Assembly (NCBI GenBank): GCA_022539475.1
Contig: VCMS01000301.1
Span: forward strand, 1 to 64,000
Origin: Gracilaria domingensis
Taxonomy: Eukaryota; Rhodophyta; Florideophyceae; Gracilariales; Gracilariaceae
Reading direction: 5' to 3'
Length of the DNA: 64,000 nt
The translations under genes were made by a program, and so were the position numbers. The number at the start of each line of letters is the position of its first letter. Position 1 is the stretch's first letter. Under the pieces are notes generated by a model. It did not search any database, was not told the origin of the DNA, and was given only the letters and a program-made list of their open reading frames with translations. Of the stretch, positions 45,385-55,701 are shown one piece after another.

Positions 45385-46334
45385 ATGTGCATCAATTCAA
45401 TGTGGACCGTACCGACACGTGAACCTGTCTTTTTCAATGAAACTGCTTTACTTCCAACAATAATTCGTAGACAGAGAATTACTTCCAGACTGCAAACGGA
45501 GTGCAGGCGGTGGGCCACCGGGGGCAGACATCAAACTGTGAACTGCCATAGTCGCGTGATTCCAGATGCAGCGTTTGCGCTCCAAAATCTTGCACTCCCA
45601 TCGAGTACAGAATGCATTGCATCTGTGCGATATGAAACCCACGTAATTAAGCGCTGCTCTCATTCCGAGGTCAAACTGCGATCACATTGCCCCAATTGTT
45701 TCCAATCGCCATTCACTTACCCTCGGAATTTTGAAAAAAATTTTGTAGGGAGGGTTAGGCCTAATAAGCGTCTGATGCAGTATGGATTTGGGACAGATTG
45801 GGCAGGCAGCAGTCGGTGTATGACCCGATTCAGCGTCGTTGCGAAGGAACGCACAGGTGTGTACGTGTAGAGATAAATGGAGATGGAAACGCCACCTGGA
45901 AGGTTTCTTCTGACCTTAAAGGTCCTCACTGTCCTCCTCCTCCTGTTTAGCTACTCTCCCCTGGCAGGGGAACGTAAAGAAAGGGTAGTTTTTGTTAGAA
46001 ACTCGCGAGTAGTACATGATGGCGCCACTGGTGGATCCGATCTCCAACACAGCCGCACATTTTGCAGAAGGAATGCCACTGGCACAGTACACACTCATCG
46101 TCATATCCATTTAACATTCTGTACAGGAACGTGTGATACACAATGCAAATTTTGTTTGGATCCAACGCCTTCTTCGACGTTTTGGCAATGGTTTTGAGTC
46201 TACTAGAACTTCTAGCGATTTGCATCTGCTAGGCGCTAACTCAACTATGATTGAAAAAGCGAGGTAATTGAGATCACTTTCCGCGCGCATATGAAGTTGA
46301 CAGTCTGCGAGGATTCCGGCAGTGCACTTCAATA
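45385..46334. other. No supported gene
   Basis: A 161-codon plus-strand frame begins at 45385 without a recognisable domain. I treat this stretch as anonymous. Confidence 0.35.
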
Positions 46335-47133
46335 TCAATGACGAAACCATAGTGTATAAGAGTTCGACGAAATCAGGTTCTCAGCTTGTTTCGGAAGCTG
46401 AGGTGGAGGTTTGAAATCTCTATCGGTGCTAAACAAAACATTACCAACATCTACGTATATCTTCTCGATTTTAAGAAGATGTCTCATCACACGTAAGAGG
46501 AAGTCATCGACATCAACGTCATTCTCCAAAACCTCGGCAACAGCTCTCTCCAATCCGTTTACAAGGGCATCTATCACTTCGGTCAGTGGCCAATGGAGCA
46601 TCCAGAGCTCCATTCGTATTACCTCCTTTCCTATTTGAACACCGCCTTTGCTCTTTCTATCACTGCATCATGAGCAATACACATGGATCTCTCAAGGCAG
46701 GTCGAGAGGTAATCCGCGGAAAAGTCTTCAGTAACGTTCGAGGAGTCGAAGCGCAGTAATGCTCGGTCTCTGTAGTCTCGATCCTCTCTTATGCGGCCTT
46801 CAACTAAACACATAAACCTGCTCCCTCTCCTCTGTCCTTTTGCATGCCATTGCTTGCATATATAAGCACATCTCAATATGTATTCCGATATAGATCAGAG
46901 TGGGTGCGGGCATCAAACCATTTCTTGGAGATTGTGTCCTCGCTAGCTTTCGGACTGAAAAGAGCTATTGCGTTTTCACGTGGGGAAAAGCGCGGCATCC
47001 ATTTCCCCGCAATAACCATATGTCTGACGTAAATTTCCTTGAGCCCGAGATTAACAAGAATCGAGGATGAATAGCGAGCCATGGCGTCAAATACATTATC
47101 TCCTTTACCTCCGCCACGGAGCTTGGCACTCAA
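46335..47133 (-). pseudogene. Unidentified minus-strand gene relic in three frames
   Basis: Three consecutive minus-strand frames (47133-46873, 46876-46631, 46613-46335) abut each other with little or no gap. They read like successive parts of one protein: VRHMVIAGKWMPRFSPREN, then ERSMCIAHDAVIERAKAVF, then VLENDVDVDDFLLRVMRHLL. Each junction changes frame. I do not recognise the family. Either it is a decayed gene or the junctions are introns. Confidence 0.35.
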
Positions 47134-47933
47134 CGCGAAAAAGTTCTCCCATAACCTAATTTCACCCTTCCATTACTTGCAACCGCTTAACTGAATTCGA
47201 ATAGTATACTTTGCCATAATACGTCGTGCGTTGTCGCGTGCTACATATGCTCAGTTCGTCATCATTCGAAGCAAGACCCTTTTCAGCACCAGAAGACTTC
47301 TGCTCTGTGTCGATTTGAATTCTCGCCTAACGTACAACTTTCGGAATGTTGTCTGGCAGAACGACATCTTTCGAGATTAGGTTCGAACATTTCAAACCTC
47401 TAGTCTTCTTGATCGCTTTGGAAGCCCCCAAGTCCACGTGACTGCTGCTACACGGAGCGCTTTGCCCCTGTGCGGACGGCTTCTCCATGTGGTTACTGTG
47501 TGGCGATGAATTCAGTGTGGTCCGAGTAAATCTTGTTGGTTGGAGCTCAAATCCGCTGTCTTCCCGCAAGAATTTTGATACCATCTATATGGCTTCTGTG
47601 AAAGCACGTGTTGCCCTAGACACGGGAGGAAATGGAGACGAAACGCTTCTTCGCCTTCAAGGGCAGCCGGCCTTCAAGGGCACAGTCATGGTCGTAAACC
47701 ACGCGAGGACCCGCCAAAGGGGTACCAACCAGTATTGTAGCTAGACAGTGCAAGACACCGCCTCAAAAGCCTGTGATACATGGGCGCCGGTGATCACGAC
47801 GGCAGGGCGGCAGCGCTGTGATGGGGAACAGCTTCCCACAGGTATTCTTGGTATCACATGATGCTGTAAACTTTCGGGGTAGCCTTACAGAGGTACAGGT
47901 ACCTGGGAGTGTTCGAGAACCCTAGCAAATGAG
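47134..47933. other. No supported gene
   Basis: Short frames on both strands only; nothing recognisable. Confidence 0.35.
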
Positions 47934-48317
47934 GTGAAAAACTCCCTTAACATCTTTCGGTTGAATGTGTCTGTAAAGAATAAGTTCAAGAAATCGCTAA
48001 GGGAATGCAAAGAGCAGAAAATGGATATGTCATTGAAGGATATATTCGCCAAGGTTGAAATGAAATGTGATTCGCATAGGACCAGCCACTGGCTGCAAAG
48101 AGAAGTGGTTGGTACGCTGATCGACGTCGACTTTCAAAACAATCACAAGAGCAGAGGATTCAGCTGCTATTTCGACTCAATGAAGGAGATAGCCGGGACA
48201 TCGAGCCTCGGTGTGGGTATGAATATTGACGCAAATGTGGGGCTCAGTGGTGTTGTGGCGTGTGTTGCGCAGAACGTGAATTTGGACTATGAATATCCGG
48301 ACACTAGGGTCTTGTAG
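47934..48317 (+). CDS. Hypothetical protein
   Basis: A 127-codon frame beginning with GTG; the first in-frame ATG is near 48021 (MDMSLKDIFAKVEM). The N-terminal half is Lys-rich and helical. The C-terminal half is hydrophobic with Gly (GVGMNIDANVGLSGVVACVA). No domain recognised. It is isolated, with no obvious partner. Confidence 0.3.
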   Translation: MKNSLNIFRLNVSVKNKFKKSLRECKEQKMDMSLKDIFAKVEMKCDSHRTSHWLQREVVGTLIDVDFQNNHKSRGFSCYFDSMKEIAGTSSLGVGMNIDANVGLSGVVACVAQNVNLDYEYPDTRVL

Positions 48318-48414
48318 TTGTCTGTGAATGGGGAATAAAAGCTTTCTGCGGCAGATATGAACACTGCGCAAAAGTGCCATCTTGATATTATAGAGAGAGG
48401 AACACAGATGACAT

Positions 48415-49284
48415 TTAAAAAAAAAAATTGTTGTTCAAGATGTGTATGCAGGAACGGTCAACAGGAACCCCGCAATCAGATTTATTCAAGGCAATATTTT
48501 TGATTCTAGTCAGATTCGACAGGTTGTACATATACAGATTCAATGGCACCGCAAGTTGTTGAGTACAGATTAGAACGATCGTACTATGTCGTTCACGAGC
48601 TGTGTCGATGTTTTCTTGTATCCGTTTCTCACAAAAAGCAAATGGTCCACGACAGTAGTGCGGGTTCACTTCTGTTTGCCAGCGTAAGTAGGTTGGCAAC
48701 TCATGAAACTCTACACTAACGTGGTTGAACCATGCAGGGCCCTTTCGCCGTTCACTGACAGCAGTTTCAGTCCGCAGGTCAACTTTCTTCCAAAAACCTT
48801 GGGTTAAAAAGAACGAACATGCCCCATACATAAGCAGCAGGTACTTCAAGGTTCTTCACGATCACATCTTGCTCGACCTTGCACAACTGAAGCCCCTTTT
48901 AAAGACAACTCTGTGCAAAGAAGGCTGCCAATGATCTTATGGAACGACTGCTTTGCCTTTGTGATTGGTCTATATTTGTTCAAAACCTTGTTTGTCCCCA
49001 ACACGAAGTGCAGTATAGAGGTAACTGGGGAGCCAACAGCCACAAGGACAAATACGGAAAGCATGAAATGTACCTAAACACCCATTCTGCGCACACATAT
49101 GTACATAAGCCATAGCAGCAAAGCATACAGCCAGCACAAGCAAAAGTGCGCTGAAGGCTTGTTGATTACCATTTGTGCTCGGATCTGCGATGAACCAAGT
49201 TCCAACATTTGCTAGAAACGCACAAAGTATATCATAGAAACTGGTTGTTTCGCTCAAAAGTAACTTCTGAAGTAACATGCTCAT
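48415..49284 (-). pseudogene. Decayed putative membrane protein
   Basis: The minus-strand frame 49284-48970 contains a hydrophobic segment (FSALLLVLAVCFAAMAYVHM). An overlapping frame 49064-48846 adds another (MLSVFVLVAVGSPVTSILHF). Further downstream 48849-48415 is mixed. The two hydrophobic segments follow each other if the frame changes near 49060, suggesting a multi-pass membrane protein relic. No family assigned. Confidence 0.3.
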
Positions 49285-49808
49285 GATTGAACTGAAGGCG
49301 AAGATCGCAGTAGTGTCTCCTGCGGGTACATATAAGCATAACTCACTGACGTTCCTGGCCTTTCTGAAGAGAGAAAGCTTCTTGTGAACCTTTACTGTAG
49401 TTTAGTAATAGGAAACTGCTGTCCGCAATAAAGAAGATGAAGATTCGTAGGAAAAGGATACAAAGTTACAGTAACAACGGTACTGTACCAAGCACGACAG
49501 AGCAAGGCGTTACCAACGACCTGCGATTGAAACATACAACGCAGAATCATTTGATCCAAGCTTGGTATGAGCGAATGTATGATATGTTTCTCTCCAAGGA
49601 CAAGCGACTTGACCACTTAGCAGAATTTGCGTGCATGCCCACGTGAACGTCGTTATCCACCGCCGTAGTGACGGGCTTAGTATCCTTTGTAGTGTATATG
49701 TGTAAATGTTGCCTGACACTTTTACGACAGCGGCGGCGGATAGTTTCTACTACACATGTCATCGCCGGCCGCTGCATCATGCGCCCAGACAGAGCGGGAC
49801 GGTTGATT

Positions 49809-49876
49809 GATGGTGGCGATGGTGCAACTGCGGTGCGCCCACGTGGGTGCACCGCAGTTGCACCATCGCCACCATC
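49809..49876. repeat. 68-bp near-perfect palindrome
   Basis: Arms of 34 bp meet without a spacer at a CACGTG centre (49840-49845). Only one position pair mismatches (49837 and 49848). Each arm begins GATGGTGGCGATGG. The right edge directly abuts the RRP9-like fragment. Confidence 0.93.
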
Positions 49877-50060
49877 GGCTCAGCAGATGTTGAAAAAAAC
49901 TGCAGCGAACCTGATCCAAAAGTAAGTCCAGTCACAGCGCTTCTATGGCTCCGCAACGTTCGTCCCTCGGTATCCCGTTCCCAGCACGAACGTACCAAAC
50001 ACGGATAAGTTGGTCTACATACATGGCGACGTTTCCTTGGTGACGGCAGCAGCATCACCA
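49877..50060 (-). pseudogene. RRP9 (U3-55K)-like WD40 fragment, copy 1
   Basis: On the minus strand it contains DQLIRVWYVRAGNG and, in another frame, RSHRSAVTGLTFGSGSL with FFSTSAE. The last part matches 53562-53650 closely at the nucleotide level. Homology stops exactly at the edge of the 68-bp palindrome. It is truncated and frame-broken. Identification rests on its similarity to copy 2, which carries the diagnostic RRP9 stretch. Confidence 0.5.
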
Positions 50061-50337
50061 GAATGTCGTGCAAGCAGCGCGTATACGATGGACGCATCAT
50101 GCGGCTCCGGACGCAGCGGATGTCGACGGGCGCGACGGATTCAACAGCGGGAGGCGGCGGTGGCCCGGCGCATCACAGGCGAGATGGGAGAGGGGTTTGG
50201 AGGGAGGATGGGGACGATTTGCGCGAGAACGCTAGTCTTTTACTGCACTTTGAGACGAGTTGACTACTTTTCCATTACATTCCTCAGCAAACTAAATTGT
50301 CCGTTGTGGAAGTCTCCCGAGAAAGAGAGAACCATTC

Positions 50338-50574
50338 TTACTTGAATTTACATCCATGTCCAGAGTTCGCTGGTTTGGAGGTTCCAGATCCGGATGTCTC
50401 AGAGCTGGAGCTCCCAAACTTCGGAGTTGTAGATGTGGAGCTTTCGGTTGCGGAATTCCTCGTTACCTTCTCGTTTTCTCGTGCTTTGTTAGCTAGATAT
50501 CCACCCATCGCTGTGGTAGCAGTCGGTGCCACAACGTTTTGGACAAAACCCTTTCCATATCTTGAGGTGGACAT
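50338..50574 (-). CDS. Small hypothetical protein (78 aa)
   Basis: ATG at 50574 (MSTSRYGKGFVQNVVAPT), with a small Gly/Ala segment (TTAMGGYLANKA) and a Ser/Thr/Gly-rich tail. It is divergent from the UTP15 relic with about 285 bp between the starts. It is intact from ATG to stop. No family recognised. Confidence 0.4.
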   Translation of the reverse strand: MSTSRYGKGFVQNVVAPTATTAMGGYLANKARENEKVTRNSATESSTSTTPKFGSSSSETSGSGTSKPANSGHGCKFK

Positions 50575-50859
50575 GACAAAGAGCGCTATTTAAGGCCCTA
50601 CCCTTCCCGGCGATGGATTTCGTGATGGAGAGCGCTGATTAGCGTTGCGGAACGGTGAGCGCAAAAACTTCGGCGGCGTTGTTGAACTGCTGAACTGGCA
50701 GTTCACTTGTTCCTGCCGCCGGCGATCCATTTCTGTCTTTCTTTTGATCCGGATCACGTATTGCACGCAACACTGCGCGTTCCTCGTCGTGCCGCTCGCT
50801 CTCGTTGCATCCTCATCACGGGGCGACCACCTCTGGCTTGTTCGGTGGTTTCGCGAGCA

Positions 50860-52609
50860 ATGGCGGAGTGATTCCTTCCATTACCGGTGCAGAAGAAGGC
50901 GCCTCGGGTGCAATTGGCTCATCCGGGACAGCTTACAAATAGAAGAACGTTCAGAAAGTTGCCGCACATCGCTACGACGAGGGCTGTCACGCACGTGCAA
51001 TTTTCTTCACTGGAACCGTACGAACTTGCAGTCGCTCACGATTTCTCCATCTCTTTGATCAACGCGTCGGATGGCTACACCAGGAAGAGTCTCACATCGT
51101 TTCGCGATGTGGCATATAGCCCAGACTATAAGAAGGATGGATGCCTGTTGGTAGCTGGCGTTGCCGATGGCTCTGCCAAAATGTTTGACGTTGCGCATCG
51201 TACCGTTCTGCGCATTTTTGAGGCTCATCAAGGGCATTTCCGGATTCCTTCCTTTCTACTTAACGTTGATATAATGCGATTTCGTCTCATAGTTCACTCC
51301 GAGAGCTTCCTTGACGAAAACTTTCATCATTTGTCTTTCGCTCCTATCTGATCAACGCCTGTTTCCTGCACCTATCACAAGACTTGCTAACGTTTTATGT
51401 GCTTTTCCTTTCCTACCGAAGATCAGTTCGAACTGCCAAGTTCAGTGCAGATGTCCTTCGTGTTCTCACAGGTTCGGATGATCATACGGTCCGAGTCTGG
51501 GATCTTGCTACATCTACCAGCCTATTCGTTGTCGGGGAAGCTACCGACTACGTGCAAGTTCAACCACCATCATCTGCTTCCATGCACGTGGATGACAGGT
51601 TCTGCCGATCGAAAGGCCCGTCTGTATGACATGCGATCGAAGCAATGTATCTTTGAATTAGAGCATTCATCATCTATTACCGATGTTCATATTATGCCAG
51701 GTGGCGCCCACGCTATCACAATAGGATGCAGCGAAATGCGAGTATGGGATTTCTCTTTAGGGGAACGTGTGGTGTATAACTTGCAGCCACATTCGAAAGA
51801 TATCACGTGAGGCGTCTCGGATGTATTGGGCAATAGGATTTTGACTGGTGGTCTTGATGGATATGTGATGATTCATGACTTTTCAAACTTTCAGTCAAAG
51901 GGGTTAATATCTTTCAGCTCGCCCATTTTGTCAGTCGACCTTTGTTCGAGGAAAACGATATGCCGCCGGTATGGGAGATGAGAACCTGGAGATACGGGCT
52001 CATGCGAATCTGAAAGCGATGGCACGCGTCATTCCGACAAGACCCTTTCCAAGATCGGGAGTTTGAAGGTTGGGGTCGTCGGTCTGAAAGGATAGGGGAG
52101 CATCGCAGAGCTCCACGTCCTGGCACACAGTGCTACTTTGACGGGGTTGAAAGGAGAAGCCTAGCAATGAAGAAATTCTTATCACACACCTACCTCGACC
52201 CAAGCTTGATAAATGCGATATGAGTCTCAAGAGCTTTAATTTCGATAAAGTGCTAGACCTCGCCGTTGAAACGACAAAACCGCAAGTTCTCGTGTGTGCT
52301 GTTGAAGAACTTATCATTCGTGGATGTTGGAAAGGAGCCCCCTCTGGCAGAACAATGGACGAGTTGACTCCGTTGCTGCTCATGATCAGGAGAACTGTTC
52401 GCACCTCCCCATATACGGAATACTTGTCGTACCTGATGCGTGCAATACTAGATCTGTGTGGCTCTGAATCTGGAGGAGATGGACATGCTGATGTTCTCCT
52501 TAATGATGTTTTGAAGTACCTCGGATCTGAAATACAAGCCTGTCACAAGCTAACGGTTCTGAAGGGTAGTGTAGAAACCATTTTGAGCACCATGAAGTAC
52601 TCTGCGTGA
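50860..52609 (+). pseudogene. UTP15: UTP15 (U3 snoRNP WD40 protein) pseudogene
   Basis: UTP15 is a nucleolar WD40 protein of the t-UTP complex needed for 18S rRNA processing. An ATG at 50860 is followed at codon 4 by TGA (50869-50871). The frame then gives VQKKAPRVQLAHPG and the WD repeats DGCLLVAGVADGSAKMFDV, LTGSDDHTVRVWDL (about 51450), MTGSADRKARLYDM and ITIGCSEMRVWDFSLG. A UTP15 C-terminal domain follows at 52190-52609 (SFNFDKVLDLAVETT and AVEELIIRGCWKGAPSGRT). The reading frame changes around 51235-51420, where about 185 bp may be a former intron or an insertion, and again after 51810. Several stops lie at 51810-52200. It is therefore not functional as it stands. Confidence 0.78.
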
Positions 52610-52657
52610 AGTACTTGTACATATTTGTCTTGTCTACTGACTGGCGGAGATTGGGCG

Positions 52658-52825
52658 ATGGCCATGATTGGACGCAAATCAAAAAAACTAACTGGTAAAC
52701 AGACTAAACATATCCTTTCACATGGGTTCATGTACAAGGATAAAACCAGTAGAAAGCGCACTGGCGGCTTTTATGCAGGCAAACCGTTAATAAGCGTCAC
52801 GGAAGCAGAGAAACATAACAAATGA
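52658..52825 (+). CDS. Small basic hypothetical protein
   Basis: ATG at 52658, 55 codons, Lys/Arg-rich throughout (GRKSKKLTGKQTKHIL and KTSRKRTGGFYAGK). It follows the UTP15 relic by about 50 bp. It could be a genuine small nuclear protein or a chance frame. Confidence 0.3.
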   Translation: MAMIGRKSKKLTGKQTKHILSHGFMYKDKTSRKRTGGFYAGKPLISVTEAEKHNK

Positions 52826-52913
52826 GGTAGCGAAAATGAGCTTTTCATATCTATCGATCGTCTCTTCCCCGCAATATCGTTGTCGCCACCGTGTTCTTCA
52901 GTCAACAGTCCTC

Positions 52914-53438
52914 TTAGACCCCCGGCAGATAGTCGATGTCTGAGCACTCCAGAATTCGCAGATTTAGTGTCTGATAAGCCACAAACCGCTTTAGGTCGTA
53001 GAACGGCGACCCCGGTTTAATCCGATCTGGGGCAGTAGTGGACAACGCTTTCACCAGAGCCACAATGCCATTCGTTGCAAAGTCGATCTTATTCTCCAAC
53101 TGGTCCATTCTCTGGTTTGTGTCACCCAAGGCACTCTTCACACAGGCAGTTTCATCGCCCACCTCCCTTACGCCGTCCTTCACGGCTCCAACGTCCCTAT
53201 CTATTTGGTCCGCCAACGCGACCTGAACCCGATTGACATACCCTTCAACCTCACGCAATCGTTGTGCTGTTTCCTTCTTGAGAGCCCCAACGGCGCCACT
53301 CACTCGCGTTATTCCTTTCTGCATAGCTTCCACTGTGCCAGTCAAGGTTCTTTGACATACCCACGCCAAATCGGTGAGCTTGAACCTCTTCTTATACGCC
53401 ACGTAGTATGCAATCCCATCAATCGACACTGCCACCAT
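52914..53438 (-). CDS. DUF1664-like coiled-coil protein
   Basis: First in-frame ATG at 53438 (MVAVSIDGIAYYVAYKKRF), 16 bases after an in-frame stop. A short hydrophobic start is followed by KLTDLAWVCQRTLTG and long amphipathic helices (ALKKETAQRLREVEGYVN, then MDQLENKIDFATNGIVALV). The arrangement resembles the DUF1664 family, best known from plants, where a membrane segment precedes a TDLMYVTKR-like stretch and coiled coil. At 174 residues it is shorter than the usual 250-350, so the N-terminus may be lost. It is intact from ATG to stop. Function of the family is unknown. Confidence 0.6.
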   Translation of the reverse strand: MVAVSIDGIAYYVAYKKRFKLTDLAWVCQRTLTGTVEAMQKGITRVSGAVGALKKETAQRLREVEGYVNRVQVALADQIDRDVGAVKDGVREVGDETACVKSALGDTNQRMDQLENKIDFATNGIVALVKALSTTAPDRIKPGSPFYDLKRFVAYQTLNLRILECSDIDYLPGV

Positions 53439-53504
53439 GCCCACACCCGATCATGTTAAATATATCTGGGATTGTGGAAGTAGACCCTCTGTACGATGGT
53501 GGCA

Positions 53505-53840
53505 TTACCATATCGGTGTCTGAAACGTTCGTGATGGGAACGTGATACAGAGAGACAAAGGTTGCGGAGCCATAGACGCGCTGTGACTAGACTTACTTCT
53601 GGGTCAGGTTCGCGGCAGTTGTTCTCAACATCTGCTGAGCGGAAAGTGAAGATATGGTGTGCCAACGAAATTGCGTACGTTGAGACGCTTTTCGGGCACG
53701 GAGGTGAGGTAAACGCTATTGGTTCGATTCAACGCTTTTACCGTCACCGCTGGACCACTGTCTTTCATGAGGCATATCAAACCGCGCAGACCGCTGGTTT
53801 TACGGGTGCCCCGCCTTTCGACGCCGGAGTCCGTTTATGA
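53505..53840 (+). pseudogene. RRP9 (U3-55K)-like WD40 fragment, copy 2
   Basis: Contains SHRRAVTRLTSGSGS, then LFSTSAERKVKIWCAN and EIAYVETLFGHGGEVNAIGS. The stretch YVETLFGH after KIW is characteristic of RRP9, a U3 snoRNP protein. A change of frame continues it as FNAFTVTAGP near 53725. Only one to two WD repeats remain. Copy 1 (49877-50060, opposite strand) matches the start of this piece. It does not encode a full protein. Confidence 0.62.
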
Positions 53841-54115
53841 CGGCCGCAACAATGTTGCAGGAGTTAGTTGCGGTTTGGTGTTTTCAGTCGAAGCTACTTG
53901 TAGTGTTCTGCTTGTTAAGTCGCTTTTCCTTACCTTAATCTCCAGGCATGTCTTAGGTCACTGCTCAGCTCAATTAAATGCAAATTAGAGTTTATTCATT
54001 ATTCTTACTCGACAACCGCCGCCTACAAGCCTGATAACGATCTGACCTAGTCACTAGAGCTCGAAGATCCCTAAAATGTGCTTCACTGCGGAAAGGACTG
54101 TCAGGGACTGTGTAC
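53841..54115. other. No supported gene
   Basis: Non-coding between the RRP9 fragment and the next minus-strand gene. Confidence 0.4.
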
Positions 54116-55701
54116 TTAGAGGGTATTCCTCAAATACCGTTTTCCCTTACTGGATGCGACGCTTGCAAGGACGAAAGAGACGTGAGTCAGTTTTGCCGTT
54201 TGAGTCCTTCTGGTAACCAATTGAGCGGCTTTGCGCACGATAATTAGCCCATCTGCCTTTTGTTTAACGGTCCGATCCCCGCAACAGTCCTGAAAGAACC
54301 TAATGAACTGTTTAATACGAGACAGATGACATGCACTCTCGAACAGGCTTTCTTTCTTCCGGACTTCATGCTTGTCACAACAAGAATGAGAAACAGACCA
54401 ACGCAAAAACTGAGAAATAGTTGTGGTTAAGTCCTTGGTGTCCCACTCCTGCGGCCCACCTCGTGCGCATCCCACACTCCTATAGTAATTGAGGACATGC
54501 CGAAGCCCATCGCAATTACTGATCGTGACTCCTATGCCTTCGTAGGCGCACTCTCCTTGTGCAGACTTGGAACGAGTTGCAGATTTTGCTTCGGGGCTGT
54601 CAAAAATATGCTGTTTTCTGCTCATCAACGTCGCGACCCATAGTCTCCAAGCGAACTCAGTCAAAAAGTTATCGTTGCCATCAGCGAAGGATACTACTGC
54701 ATCAACATCTTTTGCGTCGCTGCTGTTGTGCATTAGGGGTTCGTTCTCATTCGGGCGTTCAATTGCTGTACCAGAAAACGAAGAATTTGATTTCAATTTC
54801 AGTCTCCACTCGTTGCGATTGTCCTTTTCAGGACTTGTATCTCTCACGGAACCCATGCATCTGCGACTTTGGCTCCTCAGATTCACTTCTCCTTCTGGTG
54901 ATACCCAAAGCTCGGCAGCACTAAGCTCTTCCCTCTTCATGAGGTCCACATTCCAATACATATCCTCTCCCTATGCAGTTGACGCATGTTTGGACCATAA
55001 AGAGACCCATGACTTCGGCGTTGGTCTCGGGTTTGATCCCGAATGCAACTCTCTCCTCGTATCAGACACTGTCTGCAGCGCCTTACCAGGCCTTATTTCA
55101 GAGTCTTCGTTAACCACCTTAACGCTTCTTCGAAGCTTTTGGCTTTCAGTACTGGCCAGTTCACGTTCTATTGATATCTTCATATCTGTGAGCTCAACTG
55201 CTTCTTGGGTCTGAAAGCCTTTCCGGAAATCTTTATCAGATGTAATTCTTCTAGTGCATGAGGCATTTTCCAGTGATGTAGCGCATTTCTCTCTCCGCAT
55301 TGTCCTAAATGTCTTCTGAGACCAACTGGAGTCAGTTCTTGGTACGTTGCTCGGTCCACGGTTTTGGCCTTCGACATTTCCAAAAGCCCTTCTCCTGCTG
55401 CCCCTCGTTTTGGTTCGGTGATTCTCGGCTTCGTCGCTTGATGACAGCTCAATCTCGGGGAAGCCAAGCTTCTCATCCGACAAAAAGTCCATTTCCCAAT
55501 TTGAATCGGACAGAGATCTTTTTGCCGAAGATTTGCGCTCCAGTCTTGCATCGGTGTACGATCTGGACTCGGTCCTCGGTATCGTGCTCTATCTGCCGTT
55601 CTTTCCTTTGACGACAGCACTCCTATCCGTCCTTCTCTTAGTGCCTCGCATCTTTGATCCCACAACCTACAACTCGACGATCGAGGTACAGAGCTCGGCA
55701 C
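54116..55701 (-). pseudogene. Unidentified minus-strand gene with an in-frame TAG
   Basis: The frame 55492-54974 ends at TAG (54971-54973) and continues in the same frame from 54970 to 54116. An upstream frame (55701 downwards) joins it with a frame change near 55500. The N-terminal half is Ser/Arg/Glu-rich and probably disordered. The C-terminal half is helical with Cys and basic residues (LRHVLNYYRSVGCARGG, then ISQFLRWSVSHSCC, then IKQFIRFFQDCCG and VRKAAQLVTRRTQT). The helical part vaguely recalls DNA-binding domains of recombinases, but I see no catalytic motif and do not assign one. Function unknown. Confidence 0.45.

Noticed and set aside
54116-54961. A recombinase call for the helical C-terminal region
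   Set aside because: No catalytic Arg-His-Arg-Tyr pattern could be found; the resemblance is only to generic helical DNA-binding segments.
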